A stretch of DNA of 64,000 nt, from contig NZ_CP163435.1 in NCBI RefSeq assembly GCF_041051975.1, positions 3,286,001 to 3,350,000 on the forward strand. The letters are read 5' to 3'. Position 1 is the stretch's first letter. Each line of letters opens with the position of its first letter. Below are positions 46,642-54,152 of the stretch, in pieces. The position numbers and the translations under genes were made by a program. The notes under the pieces are model-generated. The model searched no databases. It was not told the DNA's origin and saw nothing but the letters and a program-made list of their open reading frames with translations. Origin of the DNA: Streptomyces sp. R21 (GTDB lineage Bacteria; Actinomycetota; Actinomycetes; Streptomycetales; Streptomycetaceae).

Positions 46642-47649
46642 ATGCTCGACGACATCGACCGCGGTCTGGTGCACGCGCTGCACCTCGACGGCAGGGCGCC
46701 GTTCAGCCGGATCGGTGCCGTCCTCGGTGTATCGACACAGACCGTGGCGCGGCGCTATCGGCGGCTGTGCGCGGAGGCGTCACTGCGGGTTGTCGGGCTC
46801 GCCGATCCGGGGCGCGCCGGGCGGATCCAGTGGCTGCTGCGGCTGACCGCGGGCCCGCACGCCGCACAGGACCTCGCGCACGCGCTGGCCCGCCGGGCGG
46901 ACACCTCCTGGGTCAGGCTCGCGTCGGGCGGTACGGAGATCCTGGCCGTGGTGCGGACACCGGCCGACGCCTCCGACGGGCACGCGCTGTTGCTGCACGA
47001 CATTCCGCGCACGGCCGGGATCACCGCCGTCTCGGCGCACTGTCTGCTCCACACCTACCTGGGCGGGCCGACGGCCTGGGGCGGCCGGGCGGGCGCCCTG
47101 AGCGAGCGCCAGGAACGTCAACTGGTGGCGGAGAGCGGTGAGTCGACCGAGGCTCGGCCGCTCACCGACGCCGACCGCACCCTGCTCGACGCCCTTCAGC
47201 ACGACGGCCGGGCGAGCCATGCCGAGCTGGCCGCGGCCACCGGATGGTCCCCGGCCACGGTCGCCCGCCGGCTGGCCGAACTCCGGTCCTCGGGCGCCCT
47301 GTTCTTCGACGTCGACATGGACGACACGCTGCTGGGCGCCACCGCCCAGGCCCTGCTGTGGATGTCGGTCGTCCCGGCGCACCTCGACACGGTGGCGCGG
47401 GCCCTGGCCGGCCACGACGAGCTGGCGTTCGTCGCCGCGACCACCGGCCCCACCAACCTCGTCGCCCAGGCCCTGTGCCCGGACCCGGCCGCGTTGCACG
47501 ACTACCTGACCCGCCGCCTCGGCTCCCTGGAGGCGATCCGCGCGGTGGAGAGTGCCCCGGTGCTGCGCACGATCAAGGCGGCGGGCCCTCTGCGACCCAC
47601 CGCCCCGACCGTTCGCGGCGCGTCCCCCAACCGCCGCGCGACCCGCTGA
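46642..47649 (+). CDS. Lrp/AsnC-type regulator with two AsnC modules
   Basis: About 335 residues from ATG 46642 (AAGGA 7 nt upstream; ATG 46627 is alternative). It contains two successive AsnC-type HTH units (LDDIDRGLVHALHLDGRAPFSRIGA... and LTDADRTLLDALQHDGRASHAELAA...), each followed by a ligand-binding-like region. Such fused double-Lrp proteins are common in actinobacteria and act as pseudo-dimers. It is divergent from the MFS exporter and is its presumed regulator. The effector is unknown. Confidence 0.92.
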   Translation: MLDDIDRGLVHALHLDGRAPFSRIGAVLGVSTQTVARRYRRLCAEASLRVVGLADPGRAGRIQWLLRLTAGPHAAQDLAHALARRADTSWVRLASGGTEILAVVRTPADASDGHALLLHDIPRTAGITAVSAHCLLHTYLGGPTAWGGRAGALSERQERQLVAESGESTEARPLTDADRTLLDALQHDGRASHAELAAATGWSPATVARRLAELRSSGALFFDVDMDDTLLGATAQALLWMSVVPAHLDTVARALAGHDELAFVAATTGPTNLVAQALCPDPAALHDYLTRRLGSLEAIRAVESAPVLRTIKAAGPLRPTAPTVRGASPNRRATR

Positions 47650-47663
47650 AGCGGGCCGGACCA

Positions 47664-47700
47664 GGGCTCAACTTCGAAGGGGTGCCGTCGAGTTGAGCCC
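47664..47700. terminator. Bidirectional terminator after the double-Lrp gene
   Basis: Perfect 10-bp arms GGGCTCAACT and AGTTGAGCCC with a 17-nt loop lie 15 bp past the Lrp stop and before the end of the convergent gene. Confidence 0.6.
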
Positions 47701-47783
47701 GGCGAGCCGATCCCCCGTGGCCCCGTGCCCCCCGTCTCCCCCGAACCCCCGCTCCCCTGCGCCCCCCCGTCACCCCCGTCCCC

Positions 47784-48488
47784 TCAACCGCTCCCGTCCC
47801 CCAGCGCGCCCGTGGTCTCGGCCGCCGAAGGCTCGCCCCCAAGCCAGCACTGCCCGCTCGATCCCCCGCCGGCACAGCCCCGTACAAGGTGCGGCCCGGC
47901 CGCCGCCGTACGCCCGGTGAGCAGCAGGAGGAGGGCGGAGATGGGACCGCTGATCTCCTCGCCCTCGCCACGGGCCCACTCGACGTCGGTGGCGACGAGG
48001 CGGGCGCGCGGGAGCGGCCACGGGCGGGGCGGGAAGCGCATCGCCCACACCCGTTCGGCGGCGTCGCGGGCCGCGATGGCGGGCATGACGCGGTCCCGGC
48101 CGAGCGCCAGAGCGATGTCCTGGCCGTGGACGAGGACGTCGAGAAGCGGTTCGCGCGGGGTCGTACCGGGCGCGAGGCGGCGGGAGCCGATGATCGAGCG
48201 GAGGTTGGCGACGGTCTCCTCGACGGGCAGCGCGGCCTCGCGGACCGCCGAGTCGTGGATCATGCGGTCGACGTTCCCGCGGGCGCGGACGAATTCCCGT
48301 ATGACCGCCGCGTACGAGTAGCGTGCCGCGACGGTCAGATGTGCGGCGACGTCCCGCACCCGCCAGTCCCCGCACCGTGTGGGAGTCGCCCACTCCTCGG
48401 GGCTCAGCCCCTCCAACAGATCGGCCAGGCTTGCCCGTTCGCGGTCGACGAGCTGCCAGCGCTCATCCGTCCCGAGTACGACGCCCAT
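47784..48488 (-). CDS. DinB/maleylpyruvate-isomerase-fold protein (mycothiol-dependent type)
   Basis: About 234 residues from ATG 48488; an in-frame GTG lies 3 codons earlier. The N-terminal helical bundle shows the MDMPI_N pattern: DRERASLADLLEGLSPEEWATPTRCGDWRVRDVAAHLT, with metal-ligand-like histidines in AAHLT and in LVHGQDIALAL. Proteins of this fold are often mycothiol-dependent transferases or isomerases. The C-terminal 45 residues are Gly/Ser-rich. It is divergent from a MarR regulator with a good operator between them, so expression is probably induced by a small toxic or phenolic compound. Confidence 0.85.
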   Translation of the reverse strand: MGVVLGTDERWQLVDRERASLADLLEGLSPEEWATPTRCGDWRVRDVAAHLTVAARYSYAAVIREFVRARGNVDRMIHDSAVREAALPVEETVANLRSIIGSRRLAPGTTPREPLLDVLVHGQDIALALGRDRVMPAIAARDAAERVWAMRFPPRPWPLPRARLVATDVEWARGEGEEISGPISALLLLLTGRTAAAGPHLVRGCAGGGSSGQCWLGGEPSAAETTGALGDGSG

Positions 48489-48515
48489 GGGAATCACCCA
48501 CTCAAGTGGTAAGCT

Positions 48516-48553
48516 TCTCTGACCAAATTAGTCAGAGATTCTGACCAGTGTCA
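48516..48553. promoter_or_regulatory. MarR operator pair in the divergent region
   Basis: TCTCTGAC (48516-48523) and GTCAGAGA (48531-48538) are perfect 8-bp arms with a 7-bp AT-rich centre. A second dyad TGAC-CAGT-GTCA follows at 48542-48553. Both lie between the divergent starts at 48488 and 48589, ideal for MarR control of both genes. Confidence 0.7.
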
Positions 48554-48588
48554 AGGCGGAAGCGACATCACAGAGGAGTGTTTCGACG

Positions 48589-49029
48589 ATGGTGACGGAG
48601 AGCGAGCTCAACACGGGCGTGCTCCTGTTCCTCCCGTACCGGGCCCTGGAGAATCGTGTCTTCGCCGCTCTCGCCGACGCGGGCTTCGACGATTTCACCC
48701 CCGCCCAGGCCCGGGTGCTTCAGCGCATCGGCCCGGACGGCACGCGGCTGACGGAGCTGGCCGAACAGGCCCAGATCACCAAGCAGACCGCGGGCTTCCT
48801 GGTCGACCAGCTGGAGAAGGCGGGCTATGTACGACGGATGCCGGACCCGACGGACAAGCGGGCCCGGCTGGTGTGCGGGGCGGAGCGCGCCTGGGCGGCC
48901 AAGGAGGTCGCCGACGCGGTGGTCGCCGAGGTCGAGAAGGAGTGGGAGGACCACCTCGGCAAGCGGCGCATGACGCAGCTACGGCAGGCACTGACGCTGC
49001 TGCGGGACATCACGGACCCGTGGGCCTGA
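48589..49029 (+). CDS. MarR-family transcriptional regulator
   Basis: 146 residues with a winged HTH: FTPAQARVLQRIGPDGTRLTELAEQAQITKQT and the wing YVRRMPDPTDKRARLV. Helices at both ends form the dimer interface. The gene is divergent from the DinB-like protein, and two TGAC dyads between them are the likely operators, giving autorepression plus control of the neighbour. No ligand can be inferred. The stop codon lies in the loop of the terminator hairpin. Confidence 0.95.
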   Translation: MVTESELNTGVLLFLPYRALENRVFAALADAGFDDFTPAQARVLQRIGPDGTRLTELAEQAQITKQTAGFLVDQLEKAGYVRRMPDPTDKRARLVCGAERAWAAKEVADAVVAEVEKEWEDHLGKRRMTQLRQALTLLRDITDPWA

Positions 49030-49046
49030 CTCCGGCCCACGGGTCC
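49014..49046. terminator. Terminator overlapping the marR stop
   Basis: A perfect 13-bp stem (49014-49026 with 49034-49046) whose 7-nt loop contains the marR stop codon. It can serve the convergent DUF2127 gene ending at 49069 as well. Confidence 0.75.
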
Positions 49047-49068
49047 ATTCGTACAGCGGTCGGTGCCC

Positions 49069-49833
49069 CTAGACCATGACCCCCGCGGACTCCTCCACCT
49101 CCAGCAGTGAGGCGCTGTGCCGCTCCTCCTCGAACGCCTTGCGTCCGCCCCGCAGCCCGAACAGGCGCTTGGCGAGGGCGATGTAGAGCACGGCGAGGAT
49201 GTTGAGGACGAGCGTGGCGATCTTCAAGTAGCTGACGTGCTCGGTGAGTTCGTAGATCTCCAGCGGGAGGAACGCGGCGGTGGCGACCACCGTCAGGTAC
49301 TCCGCCCAGCGCTTGGCGTACCAGAGGCCGACGGCCTCGACCAGTTCGATGACGGCGTACGCGAGAAGCAGCGCGGCCACCAGCATCAGGGTGGAGTGCT
49401 TGTAGTCGAAGGTCTTCTGGATGGTGCCGACCACGGGCGCGTGGTCGAGGTCGTAGTGGAAGTGCCTGAAGACCGGCCTGAGGACGTCGAGGTACTCGTC
49501 GAAGAGCCGGCGCACCGAGTCCTGGCTGTTGCTGAACTTCCAGACGGCCACCGCGACCAGCACGATGAACACGCCGCGCACGGCCCGCTCGATCGCCAGG
49601 AAGCGCAGGATGAACAGGTCGCGCAGCACCTTGCCGCGCGGGACGAGCGGGGCGTCGGCGGCCGGCCCCGAGCCGTGCGGCTCGCCGAGCGCGAAGTCGC
49701 CGCAGCGCAGGCACCGCCAGACCTCACCGAGCGCGGTGTCGGCGTGCAGCCGCACCCGCAGGCGGGGGTCGTCGGGTGCGTACGTCACATGGCCGCGCCG
49801 CGCGCATGTCCGCCGGTCCCAGTCGATCTTCAT
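49069..49833 (-). CDS. DUF2127 membrane protein with N-terminal CxxC
   Basis: 254 residues from ATG 49833 (GGGAG close upstream). An N-terminal soluble part has RTCARRGH and WRCLRCGDFALG, possibly a small zinc ribbon. It is followed by four hydrophobic segments in the DUF2127 pattern (FLAIERAVRGVFIVLVAVAVWK ..., YAVIELVEAVGLWYAKRWAEYLTVVAT). Its function is unknown. A GTGCA-TGT-TGCAC dyad 85 bp upstream resembles the operators of the TetR/MFS pair nearby, so it may belong to the same regulon. Confidence 0.85.
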   Translation of the reverse strand: MKIDWDRRTCARRGHVTYAPDDPRLRVRLHADTALGEVWRCLRCGDFALGEPHGSGPAADAPLVPRGKVLRDLFILRFLAIERAVRGVFIVLVAVAVWKFSNSQDSVRRLFDEYLDVLRPVFRHFHYDLDHAPVVGTIQKTFDYKHSTLMLVAALLLAYAVIELVEAVGLWYAKRWAEYLTVVATAAFLPLEIYELTEHVSYLKIATLVLNILAVLYIALAKRLFGLRGGRKAFEEERHSASLLEVEESAGVMV

Positions 49834-49917
49834 AACTCCCGCTGCCCTTCGCAGAACGCCGTACTCCGCAGAACGTGCCGTGCCGCACCGGTCGGTCCGG
49901 CACGGCTCGGCACGGTA

Positions 49918-49930
49918 GTGCATGTTGCAC
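49918..49930 (-). promoter_or_regulatory. GTGCA/TGCAC dyad upstream of the DUF2127 gene
   Basis: Arms GTGCA and TGCAC around TGT. The arms match the half-sites of the palindromes in the MFS/TetR divergent region 1.8 kb away, suggesting the same repressor could bind here. A bulged hairpin (about 49874-49917) adjoins it. Confidence 0.35.
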
Positions 49931-49967
49931 GAGACGACGATCTCGGGGGTTTGGGTTCCCGGCGGCT

Positions 49968-51659
49968 TCAGCGCGCCGCACTCTCCGCCGGTTCGCGTTC
50001 CTCTGCGGAGGCGTCGGAGGCCGCCTGCTCGGCATCCGCCGTACGCCCCTTGCGCGGCAGCAGGAAGCCCACCAGCACGGTCCCCACGCCGAGGACCACC
50101 GCGCCGACCAGGCTGGTGTGGGCGACGGAGTCCGCGAAGGAGGAGCCGACGGCATCCGCCATCTGGCGTGCGCCCTGGGCGAGTTGGTCGGCCTGCGCCT
50201 TCAGCTGCGCGGCCTGCTGGGTGCTGCTCGCGTGGGCGGCCTGCTCGCCGAGCTGCCGGGCCTTGTCGCCGATGCCCTGGGCCACCGCGTAACCGGCGCC
50301 GACCGAGTCCTGCGCCTGGCCGAGGGCGTTCGCGGGAAGCCTGCTGCCCGCCGTGGCGTCCGAGAGGTGCGAGGAGTACGAACTCGCCAGCACGGAACCG
50401 AGGATGGCGATGCCGAGCGAGCCGCCGAGTTCCAGCGAGGTGTCGTTGACCGCGCCACCGACGCCGAGTTCGGCCTCGGGGAACGAGCCCATGATGGCGT
50501 CCGTGCAGGGCGAGAGCGCGAGCCCGATCGCGAGGCCGAGGATGACCAGGGGCAGTACGAAGTCGCCGTACGTCGACGCCGCGTCCACCTGGGTGAGCAG
50601 TGCGAGGGCCGCGGTGCCGCCGACCATGCCCGCGGTCACCGTGATCCTCATGCCGATGCGCGGGGTGAGGTAGCCGGTGAGTGCCGAGCCGACGAAGACC
50701 GCCCCGGCGAGCGGCAGCATCCGTATGCCGGTGTCCAACGCGTCGTATCCCAGGACGAATTGGAGGTGCTGCGTGAGGTAGTAGAAGGCGCCGAAGACGG
50801 CGAGGAAGAAGAGTGCGACGGCGAGGTTCGAGCCGGCGAACCGGCGCTGCGCGAAGCGGCGTACGTCGAGGACGGGGCGCGGGTGGCGCAGCTCCCAGAC
50901 GACGAAGAGCACGAATCCTGCGCCCGCGACGACCGCCGCCGTGATCGCCTTGACGCCCCAGCCGAAGTGCGGGCCCTCGATGATCATGTAGACGAGCGCG
51001 CCGATCCACACCACCGACAGGAGCCCGCCGACGAAGTCGATGCGGTTGTGGTGCGCGGCCTTCGACGGCGGTACGAGGACGAGGGCGCCGACGATGGCGA
51101 CGGCGGCGATGGGCACGTTGATCAGGAACGTGGACGACCAGCCGTGGTGCTCCAGGAGCGCGCCCGCGACCAACGGGCCCGCCGCGATGGCGAGTCCGGC
51201 GGTGGCGGTCCACAGGGTGATCGCCTTGGCCCGCTCCGCGCGCGGGAAGGTCGCGGCGAGCAGGGAGAGCGTGGCGGGCATGATCAGCGCGGCGCCGACG
51301 CCCATCACGGCACGGGCCGCGATGACCCCCGTGGAACTGTCGACGAGGGAGCCCGCGACCGCCCCGCCGCCGAAGACGACGAGCCCGAGCAGGAGCGCGC
51401 CGCGACGGCTGTACTTGTCGCCGATCGCTCCGAGCAGCAGCATCAGCGCGGCGTACGGGACGGTGTAGCCGTCGATGACCCACTGCAGGTCCGCGCTGGA
51501 CAGGCCCAGGTCCTGGGTCATGTCGGGTGCGGCGACCGTGAGGGCGGTGTTCGCCATCACGATGATCAGCAGGCTGAGGCAGAGCACGAGCAGTGCCCAC
51601 CAGCGCCGGGCGTAGGGCCGGTCCATCCTCTCGACCGGTTCGTTGATGACGAGATGCAT
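49968..51659 (-). CDS. MFS multidrug exporter, DHA2 type with C-terminal extension
   Basis: About 563 residues, with 14 predicted spans. Motif A is GAIGDKYSRRGALL, and RAVMGVGAALIMPATLSLL is typical. Near the end a Gln/Ala-rich coiled segment of about 70 residues (AQDSVGAGYAVAQGIGDKARQ ... KAQADQLAQGARQMAD) is inserted between the last spans, as in some Streptomyces antibiotic exporters, and may sit outside the cell. ATG 51659 is the best start. It is divergent from a TetR repressor with strong palindromes between, so it is probably induced by its own substrates. Confidence 0.94.
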   Translation of the reverse strand: MHLVINEPVERMDRPYARRWWALLVLCLSLLIIVMANTALTVAAPDMTQDLGLSSADLQWVIDGYTVPYAALMLLLGAIGDKYSRRGALLLGLVVFGGGAVAGSLVDSSTGVIAARAVMGVGAALIMPATLSLLAATFPRAERAKAITLWTATAGLAIAAGPLVAGALLEHHGWSSTFLINVPIAAVAIVGALVLVPPSKAAHHNRIDFVGGLLSVVWIGALVYMIIEGPHFGWGVKAITAAVVAGAGFVLFVVWELRHPRPVLDVRRFAQRRFAGSNLAVALFFLAVFGAFYYLTQHLQFVLGYDALDTGIRMLPLAGAVFVGSALTGYLTPRIGMRITVTAGMVGGTAALALLTQVDAASTYGDFVLPLVILGLAIGLALSPCTDAIMGSFPEAELGVGGAVNDTSLELGGSLGIAILGSVLASSYSSHLSDATAGSRLPANALGQAQDSVGAGYAVAQGIGDKARQLGEQAAHASSTQQAAQLKAQADQLAQGARQMADAVGSSFADSVAHTSLVGAVVLGVGTVLVGFLLPRKGRTADAEQAASDASAEEREPAESAAR

Positions 51660-51715
51660 GGGTACGGGTCGCCCCTTCTCGATCGGCGGGCGCGGCGGTC
51701 GGCCGGCACGGGAAC

Positions 51716-51778
51716 TTGCACAGTGGCGTGCAATTGCACAACCATGCGCAATGTACGTCGACTGCACAGCACTGTGCA
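51716..51778. promoter_or_regulatory. TGCAC-type operator cluster for the TetR repressor
   Basis: Three nested dyads: TTGCACAGTG (51716-51725) is the exact inverse of CACTGTGCAA at 51771-51780; GTGCAATTGCAC (51728-51739) is self-complementary; TGCACAG-CA-CTGTGCA lies at 51763-51778. All share the half-site TGCAC and lie between the MFS and TetR starts. Confidence 0.7.
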
Positions 51779-51837
51779 AATGGAGGAGGTGGAGGCCTTG
51801 TGGACGAGAGGACGCGGGCCGGCGAACGGCGTGCAGA

Positions 51838-52455
51838 ATGGCTGTCATGACCACGGGTAGCCCCAGCCGCGCGGATGTGAACCGCCGCCGCATCCTCGAC
51901 GTCGCCCTCGCCGAGCTGCTGCGCGACCCCGACGCGTCCATGGACCAGATCGCGCGGGCCGCGGGGGTCGTACGGCGCACCGTGTACGGGCACTTCCAGA
52001 ACCGCGAGGCCCTGGTCGGCGCTCTGGTCGACGAGGCGGTGGAGACCGTGGCGGCGGCGCACGCGGCCGGCCGCGAAGGGGTCGCGGACCCGGCGGAGTC
52101 GCTCGCCCGTTCCACGCTCGCCGTCTGGGAGATCGCCGACCGCTACCGGCTGCTGGTCGCGCTCGCCCAGCGCAGCGTCACCATGCAGGGCATCCGCGAC
52201 CGGCTCACCCCCGTCCGCGAGGCCTGCGTCGAGACCCTCCGGCGCGGCCTGGACCAGGGCGTGTTCGAGTCACCACTGCCGCCGGGCGCCCTGGCCTACG
52301 TACACGAGCAGTCGCTGTTCGCGCTCATGGAGGCGGTGAACGACGGCCTGCTGGCAGCGGAAGAGGCGGGCCGCTCCGCCGCGGTCACCATGCTGACCGC
52401 GGCGGGCGTACCCGCCTCTCGTGCCACCGAGCTGGTGGCGAAGCTGAGCGACTGA
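51838..52455 (+). CDS. TetR-family repressor
   Basis: About 205 residues (ATG 51838, or ATG 51847 three codons on). The N-terminal HTH is RRRILDVALAELLRDPDASMDQIARAAGVVRRTVYGHFQNREALVGAL, the TetR_N pattern. The C-terminal ligand domain is helical and unspecific. It is divergent from the DHA2 exporter with a cluster of TGCAC palindromes in between, so it most likely represses the exporter and itself until a drug binds. Confidence 0.94.
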   Translation: MAVMTTGSPSRADVNRRRILDVALAELLRDPDASMDQIARAAGVVRRTVYGHFQNREALVGALVDEAVETVAAAHAAGREGVADPAESLARSTLAVWEIADRYRLLVALAQRSVTMQGIRDRLTPVREACVETLRRGLDQGVFESPLPPGALAYVHEQSLFALMEAVNDGLLAAEEAGRSAAVTMLTAAGVPASRATELVAKLSD

Positions 52456-52473
52456 GCGTCGCTGAGCTGGGGA

Positions 52474-52514
52474 CCGAGCGGCCGGGCCTACGGGGGAGTG
52501 ACCCAGCCGCTCGG
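52474..52514. terminator. Shared terminator between tetR and the dicarboxylate symporter
   Basis: Nine-base perfect arms CCGAGCGGC and GCCGCTCGG lie between the two convergent gene ends (52455 and 52543), with a 23-nt loop. Confidence 0.55.
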
Positions 52515-52542
52515 GGCTGTGGGGGTGGCAGACCCCGGGGAA

Positions 52543-53925
52543 CTACGCCTTGGCGAGTTCCTTCTCGCCGCCCTGCTCCGGCACCGCCGCCCGGGCGTCG
52601 TCCTCGTCGTCGTCCAGCAGGGTCTTCTCGTCGAAGGGCAGCTCGCCGGCGAGGACACGGTTCACACGGTCCTTGTCGACCTCGCCGGTCCAGGTGCCGA
52701 TGAGGAGGGTGGCCACCGCGTTGCCCGCGAAGTTGGTGACGGCGCGGGCCTCGCTCATGAAGCGGTCGATGCCGATGATCAGGCCGACGCCGTCCACCAG
52801 GGCGGGCTTGTGCGACTGCAGACCACTGGCCAGGACGGCGATACCGGATCCTGAGACACCGGCCGCGCCCTTCGAGGCGACCATCATGAAGAGCAGCAGC
52901 CCGATCTGCTGGCCGATGCCCATCGGCTGGTCCATCGCGTCGGCGATGAACAGCGAGGCCATGGTCAGGTAGATCATCGTGCCGTCAAGGTTGAAGGAGT
53001 AGCCCGTCGGCACGGTGATACCGACGACCGGACGGCCGACTCCCAGGTGCTCCATCTTCGCGATGAGCCGCGGCAGCGCGGACTCGGACGACGAGGTGGA
53101 GACGATCAGCAGGAACTCCCGGCCGAGGTACTTCAGCAGCTGGAAGATGCTCACCTTGGCCACGAGCTTCGTCAGCGTGCCGAGCACGACGACGACGAAC
53201 AGCAGACAGGTGACGTAGAAGCCGAGCATGATCGTGACGAGCGCCTTCAGCGCGTCCATCCCGGTCTCGCCGATCACGGCCGCCATCGCACCGAAGGCAC
53301 CGATGGGCGCGGCCCACATGATCATGCCGAGGACCCGGAAGACCAGCTTCTGGATGTGCTCGACCCCACGCAGGATCGGCTCACCGGAGCGCCCCATGGC
53401 CTGCAGCGCGAACCCGACGAGCAGCGCCACGAGGAGGGTCTGGAGCACCGTCTCCGAGGTGAAGGCCGAGACGAACGTGGTCGGGATGATCCCGAGCAGG
53501 AAGTCGACGGGCCCCTCGGCGGCCTTCGCCGCCTGCTCGTGCCCGACGCCCTTGACGGCCTCGGTCAGGTGCATCCCGCTGCCCGGGTGGATGATGTTGC
53601 CGACCACCAGGCCGATGGCGAGCGCCACGAAGGACATGGCGATGAAGTAGCCGAGCGCGAGCCCTCCGACCTTGCCGACCTGGGCGGCCTTCCGTACGGA
53701 GCCGACACCGAGCACGATCGTGCAGAAGATGATCGGCGAGATCATCATCTTGATCAGCGAGACGAAGCCCGTGCCGATCGGCTTGAGCTCCTTGGCGAAG
53801 TCCGGCGCGGCGAAGCCGACGGCGATACCGAGGAGCACCGCGATGATCACGGCGATGTAGAGGTAGTGGGTGCGGTCCCGCTTCCCAGCGGGTGCGGCAG
53901 GTGCCGTTCGGGCGGTGCTGGCCAC
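52543..53925 (-). CDS. dctA: Dicarboxylate/cation symporter (DctA/GltP family)
   Basis: 460 residues from GTG 53925 with AAGGAGG 6 nt upstream. It has eight spans plus two re-entrant hairpins: the serine-rich HP1 STSSSESALPRL, the span-7 motif GYSFNLDGTMIYLT, the HP2 segment ASKGAAGVSGSGIAVLAS, and the substrate-binding IDRFMSEARAVTNFAGNAVATL in span 8. These assign it to the DAACS family and suit C4-dicarboxylates such as succinate, fumarate and malate. A CitA/DcuS-type kinase and CitB-type regulator are divergent 228 bp away and very likely control it. The C-terminal tail is acidic (DDDEDD). Confidence 0.95.
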   Translation of the reverse strand: MASTARTAPAAPAGKRDRTHYLYIAVIIAVLLGIAVGFAAPDFAKELKPIGTGFVSLIKMMISPIIFCTIVLGVGSVRKAAQVGKVGGLALGYFIAMSFVALAIGLVVGNIIHPGSGMHLTEAVKGVGHEQAAKAAEGPVDFLLGIIPTTFVSAFTSETVLQTLLVALLVGFALQAMGRSGEPILRGVEHIQKLVFRVLGMIMWAAPIGAFGAMAAVIGETGMDALKALVTIMLGFYVTCLLFVVVVLGTLTKLVAKVSIFQLLKYLGREFLLIVSTSSSESALPRLIAKMEHLGVGRPVVGITVPTGYSFNLDGTMIYLTMASLFIADAMDQPMGIGQQIGLLLFMMVASKGAAGVSGSGIAVLASGLQSHKPALVDGVGLIIGIDRFMSEARAVTNFAGNAVATLLIGTWTGEVDKDRVNRVLAGELPFDEKTLLDDDEDDARAAVPEQGGEKELAKA

Positions 53926-54047
53926 GGCTGGCCTCCTTGACGACGACGTCGGCATCATTCCGGCGTGCGGCTCACGTCCGGCGGAACCCGGAGTGCGGCT
54001 CGCTTCCGGGAGGGGATCCGAAACGGGAACCTGAATCCCGTGTCGGG

Positions 54048-54066
54048 CCGGGAAAATCGATCCCGG
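54048..54066. promoter_or_regulatory. Inverted repeat in the dctA/kinase divergent region
   Basis: CCGGGA and TCCCGG arms flank 7 bp, and further CCCGG/CCGGG half-sites occur from 53994 to 54085. It is a candidate site for the CitB-type regulator. Confidence 0.3.
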
Positions 54067-54152
54067 GATGCGGTGACTATCTCCCGGCCTGTGAGGGCGG
54101 TCACCCTTCCGTTCATTTAGTTCACGCATGAGCGCAGGGGCACACTGATGGC

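Noticed and set aside
49834..52062. Long minus-strand frame joining the DUF2127 gene to text antisense to the tetR region
   Set aside because: The portion beyond 49833 is out of frame with the MFS gene on the same strand and is Arg/Gly-rich; two separate genes are present.
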